From Nocardioides sp. GY 10127 (lineage in GTDB: Bacteria; Actinomycetota; Actinomycetes; Propionibacteriales; Nocardioidaceae): a DNA stretch of 64,000 bases. The DNA lies in contig NZ_STGL01000002.1 in assembly GCF_004919085.1 (NCBI RefSeq), positions 391,098-455,097 on the forward strand. The letters are read 5' to 3'. Shown in pieces: positions 31,495 to 39,521 of this stretch. Under the pieces are notes generated by a model, which saw only the letters and a list, made by a program, of their open reading frames with translations, had not been told where the DNA came from and ran no database searches. Numbering within the stretch: the first letter of the stretch is position 1; each line of letters opens with the position of its first letter. Made by a program: the position numbers and the translations under genes.

Positions 31495-32730
31495 TCACCA
31501 GTGGGCGGCCTCGAAGGCGCCGCCGTCGCCGGGCGGGCGCGCGTTGAAGAGCCGCATCGAGCCCCGGTGGCCCGGCAGCGGGCCGTCCTCGACCCTGTCG
31601 TCGGGGTAGAACGACACGACCGTCACCGAGGCCGGGGCGAGCTCCATCCGGTGGACGACGGCGATGTCGACGCCGAGCGCGGTGGCGACCAGCGTCTTGA
31701 TCGGGGTGACGTGGGAGGCCACCACCACGGTGGAGCCGGCGTGCTCCGCGACCACGCGGCGCAGGCCGTCGTGGACGCGGTCGCGGACAGAGCCGAAGGA
31801 CTCCCCACCCGGCGGCGCCACCGTGGGGTCGGCGATCCAGCGGGTGAGGGCGTCCGGGTCCCGCTCGAGCACCTCCGGGAAGGTGAGGCCCTCCCACTCG
31901 CCGAACTCCATCTCGGCGAACGCGTGCTCGGTCGCGGCGACGTGCCCCAGCCGGTCGCCCAGCACCTGGGCCGTCTCGACGGTCCGGCGCACCGGGGACG
32001 TGACGAGAGCACCGACCCGCTCGGCGAGCGGCGCCAGCCAGTCCGCGGTGGCCCGCACCTGCGCGAGGCCCTCCACCGACAGCGGCGGGTTGTCGCCGCC
32101 CAGGCCGCCGGAGAACTTCTTCGCCGCCGTGTGCCGCGTGACCCCGTGGCGCACGAGCACCAGCGTCGTCGGCGGCCCGGACGGGGCCGCCCAGCCGCGC
32201 GCCGGCGCGGCGGTCGCCGACTGCATCGAGGGCTGGGCCGGGGCCGAGGGCTGGATCGGGGACGGGGCAGCGGAGGGCGCCTCCTCGGCCGCGGCCGCGT
32301 AGGTCACCCCGTCCCGCACGCCGTCGAGCGCCTCGTTGGCCAGGCGGTCGGCGTGCGCGTTCTCGGCCCGGGGCACCCAGGTGTACGTGGTGCCCGCCGG
32401 AGCCACGGCGGACGCCTCGGCGTGCAGCGGCTTCATGTCCGGGTGCTTGACGCGCCACGCACCGCGCATCTGCTCGACCACGAGCTTGGAGTCCATCCGG
32501 ACCTCGACCGACGCCCCCGGGGCGACCTCGACGGCCAGCCGGAGGCCGGCCACCAGCCCGGAGTACTCCGCCACGTTGTTCGTGGCCCGGCCGATCGTCG
32601 TGCCCTCCTCGGCCAGGACGTCGCCGGTGACGGCGTCGCGCACGAGCGCCCCGTAGGCCGCCGGGCCCGGGTTGCCCCGGGAACCGCCGTCGGCCTCGAC
32701 GACGACCCGCTCGGGACGCCGCTGCGTCAC
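31495..32730 (-). CDS. Bifunctional ribonuclease H / acid phosphatase (Rv2228c type)
   Basis: A natural two-domain fusion of 411 residues. Residues 5-140 form an RNase HI domain (VVEADGGSRGNPGPAAYG, NNVAEYSGL with the catalytic Glu, MDSKLVVEQM with the Asp, VPRAENAHADRLAN). After an Ala/Pro/Ser linker, residues about 185-405 form a histidine phosphatase (LVLVRHGVTRHT, ALVTSPVRRTVETA, HAFAEMEFGEWEG, VVVASHVTPI). Mycobacterium tuberculosis Rv2228c has the same order, with the phosphatase acting like CobC on alpha-ribazole phosphate. The GTG at 32730 overlaps the stop of the zinc-ribbon gene (GTGA). Confidence 0.93.
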   Translation of the reverse strand: MTQRRPERVVVEADGGSRGNPGPAAYGALVRDAVTGDVLAEEGTTIGRATNNVAEYSGLVAGLRLAVEVAPGASVEVRMDSKLVVEQMRGAWRVKHPDMKPLHAEASAVAPAGTTYTWVPRAENAHADRLANEALDGVRDGVTYAAAAEEAPSAAPSPIQPSAPAQPSMQSATAAPARGWAAPSGPPTTLVLVRHGVTRHTAAKKFSGGLGGDNPPLSVEGLAQVRATADWLAPLAERVGALVTSPVRRTVETAQVLGDRLGHVAATEHAFAEMEFGEWEGLTFPEVLERDPDALTRWIADPTVAPPGGESFGSVRDRVHDGLRRVVAEHAGSTVVVASHVTPIKTLVATALGVDIAVVHRMELAPASVTVVSFYPDDRVEDGPLPGHRGSMRLFNARPPGDGGAFEAAHW

Positions 32731-33470
32731 AGCCCCGACTCGGCCGTGCGCACGACGATCCGGTCGCACTCCTCGCAGCGCAGCACCTCGTCCGTCGTGG
32801 CCGCGCGGAACTCCGCGAGCACGCCCGGGTCCAGCGCCAGCTGGCAGCCGGTGCAACGGCGCTGGACCAGCGCCGCGGCGCCCACGCCGCCCTTGGACTC
32901 GCGCAGGCGGTCGTAGAGCTTCACCAGCGGCTCCGGCAGGCCCTCGGCCGCCGGCCCGCGGGCGGACTCCACCTCGCCGAGCTCGGTCGCCAGGCCGGCG
33001 TCCTTGGCGCGGCGCGTGCTCTCCAGCTCGTCGCGCTTCTCCTCGATCACCGCGACCTGGTCGGAGAGGTCCTGGAGCATGGCCTGGGCGGCCTCCAGGC
33101 GCTCCATCACCTCGAGCTCCTCGTCCTCCAGCGTGGCGATGCGGCGCTCGAGCGAGACGAGCTCGCCGCTCATCCGCTCGAGGTCCTTGGGGTTGCTGAT
33201 GGCGCCGGAGTCCATCCGGTCGCGGTCGCGGGTGCGCCGGGTCTTCACGGCCTCGACGTCGGCGTCGACCTTCTTCTGCTCCAGCGTGAGGTCGTCGACG
33301 AGGATCTGCGCGTCGCGCACCTGGTCGACCAGGCCCGACCGCTGCTTCTCCAGCGCGGCGATGTCGGCGATCTCGGGCAGGGTGCGGCGCTGGTGCCTGA
33401 GGCGGTCGGCCCGCGAGTCGAGCTCCTGCACCTTCAGCAGCCGGGTCTGGGCGGCGGGGTCGGCTTTCAG
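32727..33470 (-). CDS. C4-type zinc-ribbon, coiled-coil protein (Rv2229c type)
   Basis: An almost wholly alpha-helical coiled coil (residues about 20-190) followed by a zinc ribbon with CTGC and CEEC knuckles. Homologues sit beside Nif3 and the RNase H fusion in many actinobacteria, but the function is unknown; nucleic-acid binding is often proposed. Family proteins start with a helix resembling KADPAAQxRLLxVQ. That sequence is present here only if translation starts at a CTG at 33470, which has GGAG six bases upstream. The first ordinary start, a GTG at 33431, would remove 13 conserved residues and has no ribosome binding site, so I choose the CTG. Confidence 0.85.
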   Translation of the reverse strand: MKADPAAQTRLLKVQELDSRADRLRHQRRTLPEIADIAALEKQRSGLVDQVRDAQILVDDLTLEQKKVDADVEAVKTRRTRDRDRMDSGAISNPKDLERMSGELVSLERRIATLEDEELEVMERLEAAQAMLQDLSDQVAVIEEKRDELESTRRAKDAGLATELGEVESARGPAAEGLPEPLVKLYDRLRESKGGVGAAALVQRRCTGCQLALDPGVLAEFRAATTDEVLRCEECDRIVVRTAESGL

Positions 33471-33533
33471 CGTCGTCTCCTCACGCGGGACGTCGCGCGG
33501 CGACGTCGGGATCGGGTTGTTCAGGTGTGGGCG

Positions 33534-34715
33534 TCAGCCCCGCAGCGACCAGGGGTCGGTGCACGTCGTGCTGACGCGGAGCTCCACGGTATCGCCCCCG
33601 GGCAGCTGCGGCAGAGCCGCCGCCAACCGCTGCTCCAGCCGCGGCAGCCAGGTCCACTCCGCGGCCCAGTGCGGCACGTCGACGAGCGCGACGTCCCCGT
33701 GCTCGAGGAACTCCGAGGCGGGGTGGTGGCGCAGGTCGCTGGTGACGTAGACGTCCACGGCGTCCGCTGCGCCGCGCGCCCGCACCGTGTCGAGGAGGAA
33801 GTCGCCCGCACCGCCGCACAGGGCGACCCTGCGCACGAGCCGGTCGGGGTCGCCGCCGGCGCGCACGCCCCCGGCGGTGCTCGGGAGGGCCGCGCCGACG
33901 TGCCGGGCGAACTCCGCCAGCGTCAGGGGCTGCGGCAGCGTCCCGACCCGGCCCGTCCCGGTCCGCACGGGCGCCCCGGCGGCGGGGTCCGCGAGCTCGG
34001 TGACGTCGTAGGCGGGCTCCTCGTACGGGTGGGCGGCGATCATCGCCGCCACGACCTCGGCGCGGGCCGCGCGCGGCAGCACCACCTCGATGCGCACCTC
34101 GTCGACCACCTCGGGGACGCCGACCGTGCCGATGGTCGGGTTCGCGCCGTCCAGCGGACGGAAGCGACCCTCGCCGCGGGTCGTGAAGGATGCCTGGTCG
34201 TAGTCGCCGATCCGCCCCGCGCCGGCCGCCGCCAGGACGGCGCGCAGGGCCTCCGCGTCGCCGACGGGGACGTAGACCCCGAGCTTGTCGAGCGCCGGTC
34301 CGGCGGGCCGGGCGGCGTCCGGCACCAGCGGTGCCACGTCCTCCAGCCCGAGGGCGAGGGCCATCGCCTCCGAGACCCCGCCCTCGGCGAGGTCGGCGTT
34401 GGTGTGGGCGGTGACCAGTGCGCATCCGGCGCGCACCAGCGTCGTGAGCGTGCGGCCCTTGGGCGTGGCCGGCGTGAACCCGTGCACGCCCTTGAGGAAC
34501 AGGGGGTGGTGGACGACGAGCAGGTCGGCGCCCCACTCCTCGGCCTCGGCCGCGACCACCGGCGCGGGGTCGACCGCGAGCAGCACCCGGCGCACCGGGT
34601 GCTCGTCGGCGCCCCACACCCGGCCGACCCGGTCCCAGGAGTCGGCGGTGCCCGGCGGGTACCAGGCGTCCAGCAGGGACTGGACCTCGGCCAGGGACGG
34701 TGCGTCGGCGGGCAT
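33534..34715 (-). CDS. Nif3-like dinuclear metal-centre protein
   Basis: A 393-residue Nif3/YqfO family protein, normally a hexameric ring with a two-metal site. Metal ligands are in VVHHPLFLKGVHGF (His-His) and TAHTNADLAEGG (His, Asp), and in DLRHHPASEFLEHG towards the C-terminus. The middle insertion around HPYEEPAYDV is the PII-like domain found in the longer bacterial form. The ATG is at 34715. The biochemical role is unsettled (GTP cyclohydrolase type 1-like or phosphoesterase activity has been reported). It leads a conserved three-gene run with the zinc-ribbon and RNase H genes. Confidence 0.9.
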   Translation of the reverse strand: MPADAPSLAEVQSLLDAWYPPGTADSWDRVGRVWGADEHPVRRVLLAVDPAPVVAAEAEEWGADLLVVHHPLFLKGVHGFTPATPKGRTLTTLVRAGCALVTAHTNADLAEGGVSEAMALALGLEDVAPLVPDAARPAGPALDKLGVYVPVGDAEALRAVLAAAGAGRIGDYDQASFTTRGEGRFRPLDGANPTIGTVGVPEVVDEVRIEVVLPRAARAEVVAAMIAAHPYEEPAYDVTELADPAAGAPVRTGTGRVGTLPQPLTLAEFARHVGAALPSTAGGVRAGGDPDRLVRRVALCGGAGDFLLDTVRARGAADAVDVYVTSDLRHHPASEFLEHGDVALVDVPHWAAEWTWLPRLEQRLAAALPQLPGGDTVELRVSTTCTDPWSLRG

Positions 34716-34754
34716 GCCGGCCAGCCTAGTGATCGCCCCGCCTAGGCTGGTGGC

Positions 34755-35075
34755 GTGCCCGTCGTGAAGATCAACGCCATCTCCGTCCCGCCCGGCGCCG
34801 GCGAGGAGCTCGAGAAGCGGTTCGCCGCCCGGGCCCACACCGTCGACGGCTCGCCCGGCTTCCTCGGCTTCCAGCTGCTGCGCCCCACCGCCGGCGAGAC
34901 CCGCTACTTCGTGGTGACCCACTGGGCCGACGAGGAGTCGTTCGCCGCCTGGCGCGACGGGGACGCCCGGGCCGCTCACGCCGCCCCCGAGGGCGCGGGC
35001 GAGGCACCGCGCCGGCCGGTCTCCACCGGCGCGGACCTCCTCGAGTTCGACGTGGTGCTCGACGTCCGACCCTGA
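34755..35075 (+). CDS. mhuD: Haem-degrading monooxygenase, MhuD type
   Basis: A 106-residue ferredoxin-like-fold oxygenase that cleaves haem and releases iron. It is very close to Mycobacterium tuberculosis MhuD as I recall it: MPVVKINAI at the start, then NSPGFLGFQLLRP-like and YFVVTHW segments in the same register. The three residues central to MhuD activity fall at the same numbers: Asn7, Trp66 and His75. MhuD gives mycobilin without releasing CO, and the same chemistry is expected here. The GTG start is 40 bp from the divergent Nif3 gene. It likely works as a cytoplasmic dimer. Confidence 0.9.
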   Translation: MPVVKINAISVPPGAGEELEKRFAARAHTVDGSPGFLGFQLLRPTAGETRYFVVTHWADEESFAAWRDGDARAAHAAPEGAGEAPRRPVSTGADLLEFDVVLDVRP

Positions 35076-35080
35076 CCGGG

Positions 35081-35101
35081 GACCCGGGCCTGGCCCGGGT
35101 C
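35081..35101. terminator. Bidirectional hairpin between mhuD and the acyl-CoA ligase
   Basis: GACCCGGGCC (35081-35090) pairs with GGCCCGGGTC (35092-35101) with a very tight loop. It sits between two convergent stop codons, so it can end both transcripts. No T-tract. Confidence 0.5.
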
Positions 35102-35115
35102 GGCCCGGGTCGACT

Positions 35116-36687
35116 TCAGTTGACCTGGCGCGTGCGGCCCTCCCAGTAGGGCGCGCGCAGCTTGAACTTCTGCAGCTTGCCGGTGGCGGTGCGCGCCAGC
35201 TCGGGGCGGAACTCGATGCTGGTCGGCGACTTGTAGCCGGCGAGCCGGTCCTTGCACCAGGCGATGAGGTCGGCCTCGGTCACCTCCGCGCCCTCGGCGA
35301 GGACGACGAGGGCCTTGATCGTCTCGCCCCACTTCTCGCTCGGCACGCCGATGACGGCCACCTCGGCGACCTGCGGGTGGCTGAAGAGCGCGTCCTCGAC
35401 CTCGATCGAGGAGACGTTCTCTCCGCCGGTGATGATCACGTCCTTCTTGCGGTCGCTGATCGTCAGGTACCCGTCGGCGCCGATGGTGCCGCCGTCACCG
35501 GTGTGGAACCAGCCGCCCTCCAGGCAGCGGGCGGACTCCTCCGGCTGCTCCCAGTAGCCCTCGAGCACCTGGTTCGCGCGGGCCAGGACCTCGCCGCCCT
35601 CGCTGTGCTCGGTGGCCTCGGAGAGGGACAGCCGGACCCCGAGGGCGGGGGCACCGGCCCGGGTGAGCAGCCCGGCGCGCTCCTCGGCGGGCAGGTGGTC
35701 CCACTCGGCCCGGCCGCGGTTGAAGGTGAGCAGCGGGCTGGTCTCGGTCAGGCCGTAGATCTGGATGAACTCCCAGCCCAGCTCCTCCTCGACGCGCACG
35801 ACGGTCTTCGTGGGCGGCGGCGCGCCGGCCATGATGATCCGCACCTTGTCGCGCCCGGGGATCGGACCCTCCCAGTCCTTGGCTGCCTCGAGCACCGCGT
35901 TGGCCACGGCGGGGGCGGCGCACATGAACGTGACGCCGTGCTCCTCGACGCGGCGCAGGATCTCGGCCCCGTCCACCTTGCGGAGCACGACCTGCGGGAT
36001 GCCGAGGCCGGTGGTCGCGAACGGCATGCCCCAGCCGTTGGCGTGGAACATCGGCAAGGTGTGCAGGTAGACGTCGCGGTCGGTGAGGCCGGCGTGCATG
36101 GCGAAGGTGACGGCGTTGGTCCACACGTTGCGGTGGGTGATCTGCACGCCCTTGGGCCGCGCCGTCGTCCCGGAGGTGTAGTTGATGTAGGCCGTGGCGT
36201 TCTCGTCCGGCTCCCAGGCCCGCGGCTCGGCGCCGCCGTCCTCGGGGGCCGGCGCGTAGAGGTCGTCGTCCTCGCCGAGCACGAAGGTGTGCTCCACGGG
36301 CAGGTCGCCCAGCGTGTCCTTCAGCTCGGGGTCGAGGTAGAGCACCCGGGCACCGGAGTGCTCCACGATGTAGCGCACCTCGTCGGGCCGGAGCCGGAAG
36401 TTCACCGGGACGAGCACCCGCCCGAAGCCGGCCACGCCGTAGAAGGACGTGAGCAGCCGCGCGGAGTTGTGGCTCACGACCGCCACCCGGTCCCCCACCT
36501 CGAGGCCGAGCTCGTCGAGCTTGGCCGCCTGGCGCCGGGCCAGGGCGTGCATCTGCGCGTAGGTGAGCGCGCCCTTCTCGCCGAGGGGCTCGGCCGGCTG
36601 CTCCGGCTCGTCGACGACACCGGTGCGCTCGCCGTAGACGGTGAGTGCGCGGTCGATGAAGTCGTTCACGCTGAACGGGACGATCAT
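35116..36687 (-). CDS. AMP-dependent acyl-CoA ligase (fatty-acyl-CoA synthetase)
   Basis: An adenylate-forming ligase of 523 residues that activates a carboxylic acid with ATP and joins it to CoA. Motifs are INYTSGTTARPKGV (P-loop), YGLTETSPLL, YWEQPEESARC with WFHTGDGG, LTISDRKKDVIITGGENVSSIEVE and the C-terminal lysine in RTATGKLQKFKL. It resembles medium/long-chain acyl-CoA synthetases. The ATG at 36687 has GGAGG three bases upstream. It is separated by 214 bp, in which I see no gene, from the reductase/LarA/PlsC operon upstream on the same strand, and may feed it. Confidence 0.92.
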   Translation of the reverse strand: MIVPFSVNDFIDRALTVYGERTGVVDEPEQPAEPLGEKGALTYAQMHALARRQAAKLDELGLEVGDRVAVVSHNSARLLTSFYGVAGFGRVLVPVNFRLRPDEVRYIVEHSGARVLYLDPELKDTLGDLPVEHTFVLGEDDDLYAPAPEDGGAEPRAWEPDENATAYINYTSGTTARPKGVQITHRNVWTNAVTFAMHAGLTDRDVYLHTLPMFHANGWGMPFATTGLGIPQVVLRKVDGAEILRRVEEHGVTFMCAAPAVANAVLEAAKDWEGPIPGRDKVRIIMAGAPPPTKTVVRVEEELGWEFIQIYGLTETSPLLTFNRGRAEWDHLPAEERAGLLTRAGAPALGVRLSLSEATEHSEGGEVLARANQVLEGYWEQPEESARCLEGGWFHTGDGGTIGADGYLTISDRKKDVIITGGENVSSIEVEDALFSHPQVAEVAVIGVPSEKWGETIKALVVLAEGAEVTEADLIAWCKDRLAGYKSPTSIEFRPELARTATGKLQKFKLRAPYWEGRTRQVN

Positions 36688-36901
36688 GGGCCCTCCTGAC
36701 GCCGGGCGGCACGGCCTGACTGGCTGCCGGTGTGACGGCGGCCACTCTAGGGCGCGGCCCTGAGAGGGGTCCCTGAGGCGGAGGTCCCACGTCGCTGAGC
36801 GGACGGACCGGCACGCTCAGCGGTCAACCGGGTCGGAGGGCGGTCGGGCACGGGGAGGGCAGCGGTCTCCCAGCCGCCCGGTCCGAGGGCCCGAGGCCCG
36901 C

Positions 36902-37894
36902 TCAGCGCTCCAGCGCCGACCGGGCCCGCCCGGCCACCTCGGCCCGCAGCCGGCTCCACGGAGCCGGCCGGCGACCCGCGTGCGGCTCGGTGACCACGGG
37001 CTCCGTCTGGGCCCAGACCCGCCGCCACGTGGCGACGTCGGGGCCCGCCGGGTCGGGCGTCGTGCCCGCCGCGCTGCGCAGCCGCGCCTCGTACCAGGAC
37101 GTGCGCTCCTCGTCGAGGAGCGCCGCGACGGCGTCCTTGATCCGGGGCGCGAAGTCGCGCACCGACTCCCCCTCGCGGGCACGCAGCGGCTCGCCGAAGC
37201 GCACCGTCACCTCCCGGCGGCGGCCCTCGTGCCGGCTCGGCCACCCGGCACCGCGGGGCATCGCGGCGAAGGTCCCCCGATGGGCCACCGGGACCACGGG
37301 CACGCCGTGGGTCTGCGCGAGGTAGGCCGCCCCCATCCGGAACCCCTGGAGCCAGCCGTCGCGGGAACGGGTCCCCTCGGGGTAGACGACGAGGGACCAT
37401 CCGTCCGCGAGGACCTCGCCCGGCGTGGCGGCCATCGAGCCGCCGCGACGGTCGATCGGGAAGGTGTTGAAGACCAACGAGGAGCCGACGGCCTTCCACC
37501 ACGTGTCGAAGAAGTAGTCGGCGGCCGCGGCCACGGCGGTGCGCCGCCGCCAGGAGTCGGGCAGGGACAGCAGGAGCAGGGGCGTGTCGAGGTGGCTCGC
37601 GTGGTTGGCCACGAAGATGACCGGCCCGTCGAGCCGCTCGAGCACGTCCAGGCCCTCGACCCGGGTGCGCACCTGCGCGCGGAACAGCGGCTCGAGGCCG
37701 ACCCGCTGCGCGACCTCGCGGGCGGCCACCACGGAGGGACGGCGCGCCCAGCCGGTGTCGAAGACCGTGCCGGTGGGCGGCTGCACGAACGGCTCGGCCG
37801 ACCGCGGCACCTGCGCCCGCCGACCCCACCGGAACCCGCGCGCGGTCCGGCGGACGTCCGCGACGCCGCCGCTGAGGAACTCCCCGACGCCCAC
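36902..37894 (-). CDS. 1-acylglycerol-3-phosphate acyltransferase-like protein (PlsC family)
   Basis: A 330-residue acyltransferase with the HX4D motif in VANHASHLDTPLL (residues about 98-104), the substrate-binding VYPEGTRSRDG and the fourth block VPVVPVAHRG. It would esterify an acyl chain onto a glycerophospholipid or alcohol acceptor at the membrane. The GTG lies 3 bp after the LarA-like gene, as last gene of the operon. In this setting the acceptor might be a fatty alcohol-derived molecule, but that is a guess. Confidence 0.87.
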   Translation of the reverse strand: MGVGEFLSGGVADVRRTARGFRWGRRAQVPRSAEPFVQPPTGTVFDTGWARRPSVVAAREVAQRVGLEPLFRAQVRTRVEGLDVLERLDGPVIFVANHASHLDTPLLLLSLPDSWRRRTAVAAAADYFFDTWWKAVGSSLVFNTFPIDRRGGSMAATPGEVLADGWSLVVYPEGTRSRDGWLQGFRMGAAYLAQTHGVPVVPVAHRGTFAAMPRGAGWPSRHEGRRREVTVRFGEPLRAREGESVRDFAPRIKDAVAALLDEERTSWYEARLRSAAGTTPDPAGPDVATWRRVWAQTEPVVTEPHAGRRPAPWSRLRAEVAGRARSALER

Positions 37895-37897
37895 GCC

Positions 37898-39481
37898 TCA
37901 GACCTTCACGTCGGCGAGGATGTGCGGGGGGTTGTGCAGGTAGGTGATCGACGGGCTCGTGCCCACCGACCCCGAGACCATCTCCAGGGCGTCCGCCAGC
38001 GACGAGGCCGCGCGGAAGCCGAGCCGCTTGGCCACCCTCCGGTCCCCGCCGACCCACACCACGTCCCCCACGTGGTCCATGGCGTGCGCCGCCCAGTACC
38101 ACATGTAGAACGGGTGGACGCCGTGGTAGGCGTGGCTGGTGCGGTACAGGTGCCGGTACCAGGGGTCCTCGGCGAACTGCTTCTCGTACTTCTCGCCGAT
38201 CACCTGCGGGTCCGTCGTCTCGGCCAGCACCTCCTCGTAGAAGTCCACGTAGGAGGGGTGGTGCAGCTGGTTGAAGCCCTCGTCGAGCGGGTGGTAGAGG
38301 ATCACCGCTCCCCCGCGCTTGACCATCGGGTGGCCGCGGTAGGAGTTGAAGTAGTAGCCCAGCCCCATGCAGGTCGCGAGGATCGGGTTCATCGAGCTGT
38401 TGACGTTGTAGGGCCCCAGGTAAGGCACGCCCAGCACCAGGACGTCGGAGTAGCCGTCGACCTCGACGAGCTGCTGCGCGTGCACCTTCTCGATGGTCCG
38501 CTCGTGCACGGCCTCGACCTCACCCGCGTTGACGCCGGTCAGTCCGTAGGGGGCGCGCATGTCGTGGAAGATCTTGTGCCGCAGCTTCTGCGGCGCCAGC
38601 GCCAGCCCCCGGCGGGCGGCGAGCATGGACGCCTGGTCCTTGACGTTCCACTCCCACTCGCGCTTCATCAGGAAGTCGAACGGCTTGGGGAAGACGTCGT
38701 TGTTGACCGTCGTCTCGATCTGGAAGACCTTCACGTGCTCCCTGATGAGCCGACCCATGCGCCACGCGGAGTGGTGCATCTTCGAGGCCTTGTGGTCCAT
38801 GAACGAGCGGCTGTGCACCATCGTCTTCGCCGTGTGGTGGTGGCGCAGCGACGTGTAGGACGACAGCCCGACGCCGACGGACTTGTGCCCGCCGTCCATC
38901 GCGACGAGGTTGAGGTTGACGTAGACCAGCAGGTCCGACTCCGCGGCGCGCTTGCTGATCTCGACGTCCTCGCCCTCCTCGGTGGTGCCGAGGTGCACGA
39001 GCGCGTCGCGGTCCTCCGCGTCGAAGTTGTAGAGCTTGCCCTGGGGGTGGAACGACCGGAAGACGCGCTCCCCGACGATGTGCTCGAGCTCGGGGCCGGT
39101 CATCCGGCGGTGCAGGGCGTTGGCGGCGATGATCTCGACGTCGTCCACCCCGGCCTCGGCGGCCAGGGTGAGGACGGCCTCGATCACCCGCTGACGGTGG
39201 TCGGGCCGCGCCATCGTCGGCAGCGGCAGCGAGATGTCGTCGAACGCGATCGTCAGCCGCATGCCCGCGAACAGCAGCTCGGGCAGCGGCTCGGAGTCCA
39301 CCGGGTGCAGCAGGGCGTCCAGGATCGCGCCGTCGACGTCCTTGATCGCCGGCAGCGCCTCGGGCGGGTAGACCACCCTGGTGCCGAGGGGGAACTCCTC
39401 CATGCGGAAGCCGAGGCCCTCGTGGACGACCAGCGGCGGGGTGCGGTCGTCGACCTCCAGGACGAATCCGGGTCTGCTCAC
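37898..39481 (-). CDS. LarA-like protein (DUF2088, lactate racemase N-terminal domain)
   Basis: A 527-residue relative of lactate racemase LarA, which uses a nickel-pincer nucleotide tethered to a lysine. The N-terminal domain has the family opening FDDISLPLPTMARPDHRQ (about residue 75) and the ALHRR histidine. The GGHKSVGVG segment places a lysine where LarA binds the cofactor. The C-terminal half is not a standard LarA C-domain: it is rich in aromatic residues and His (HAYHGVHPFYMWYWAAH). It is longer than LarA (about 425 residues). Start GTG at 39481 with AGGAA upstream. No lar biosynthesis genes are in the window. It lies inside a lipid-type operon, so a substrate other than lactate is likely. 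Confidence 0.82.
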   Translation of the reverse strand: MSRPGFVLEVDDRTPPLVVHEGLGFRMEEFPLGTRVVYPPEALPAIKDVDGAILDALLHPVDSEPLPELLFAGMRLTIAFDDISLPLPTMARPDHRQRVIEAVLTLAAEAGVDDVEIIAANALHRRMTGPELEHIVGERVFRSFHPQGKLYNFDAEDRDALVHLGTTEEGEDVEISKRAAESDLLVYVNLNLVAMDGGHKSVGVGLSSYTSLRHHHTAKTMVHSRSFMDHKASKMHHSAWRMGRLIREHVKVFQIETTVNNDVFPKPFDFLMKREWEWNVKDQASMLAARRGLALAPQKLRHKIFHDMRAPYGLTGVNAGEVEAVHERTIEKVHAQQLVEVDGYSDVLVLGVPYLGPYNVNSSMNPILATCMGLGYYFNSYRGHPMVKRGGAVILYHPLDEGFNQLHHPSYVDFYEEVLAETTDPQVIGEKYEKQFAEDPWYRHLYRTSHAYHGVHPFYMWYWAAHAMDHVGDVVWVGGDRRVAKRLGFRAASSLADALEMVSGSVGTSPSITYLHNPPHILADVKV

Positions 39482-39521
39482 AGCTCGTTCCTCGTGCTCG
39501 TGCGGGTGGGGGGAAGCATGG

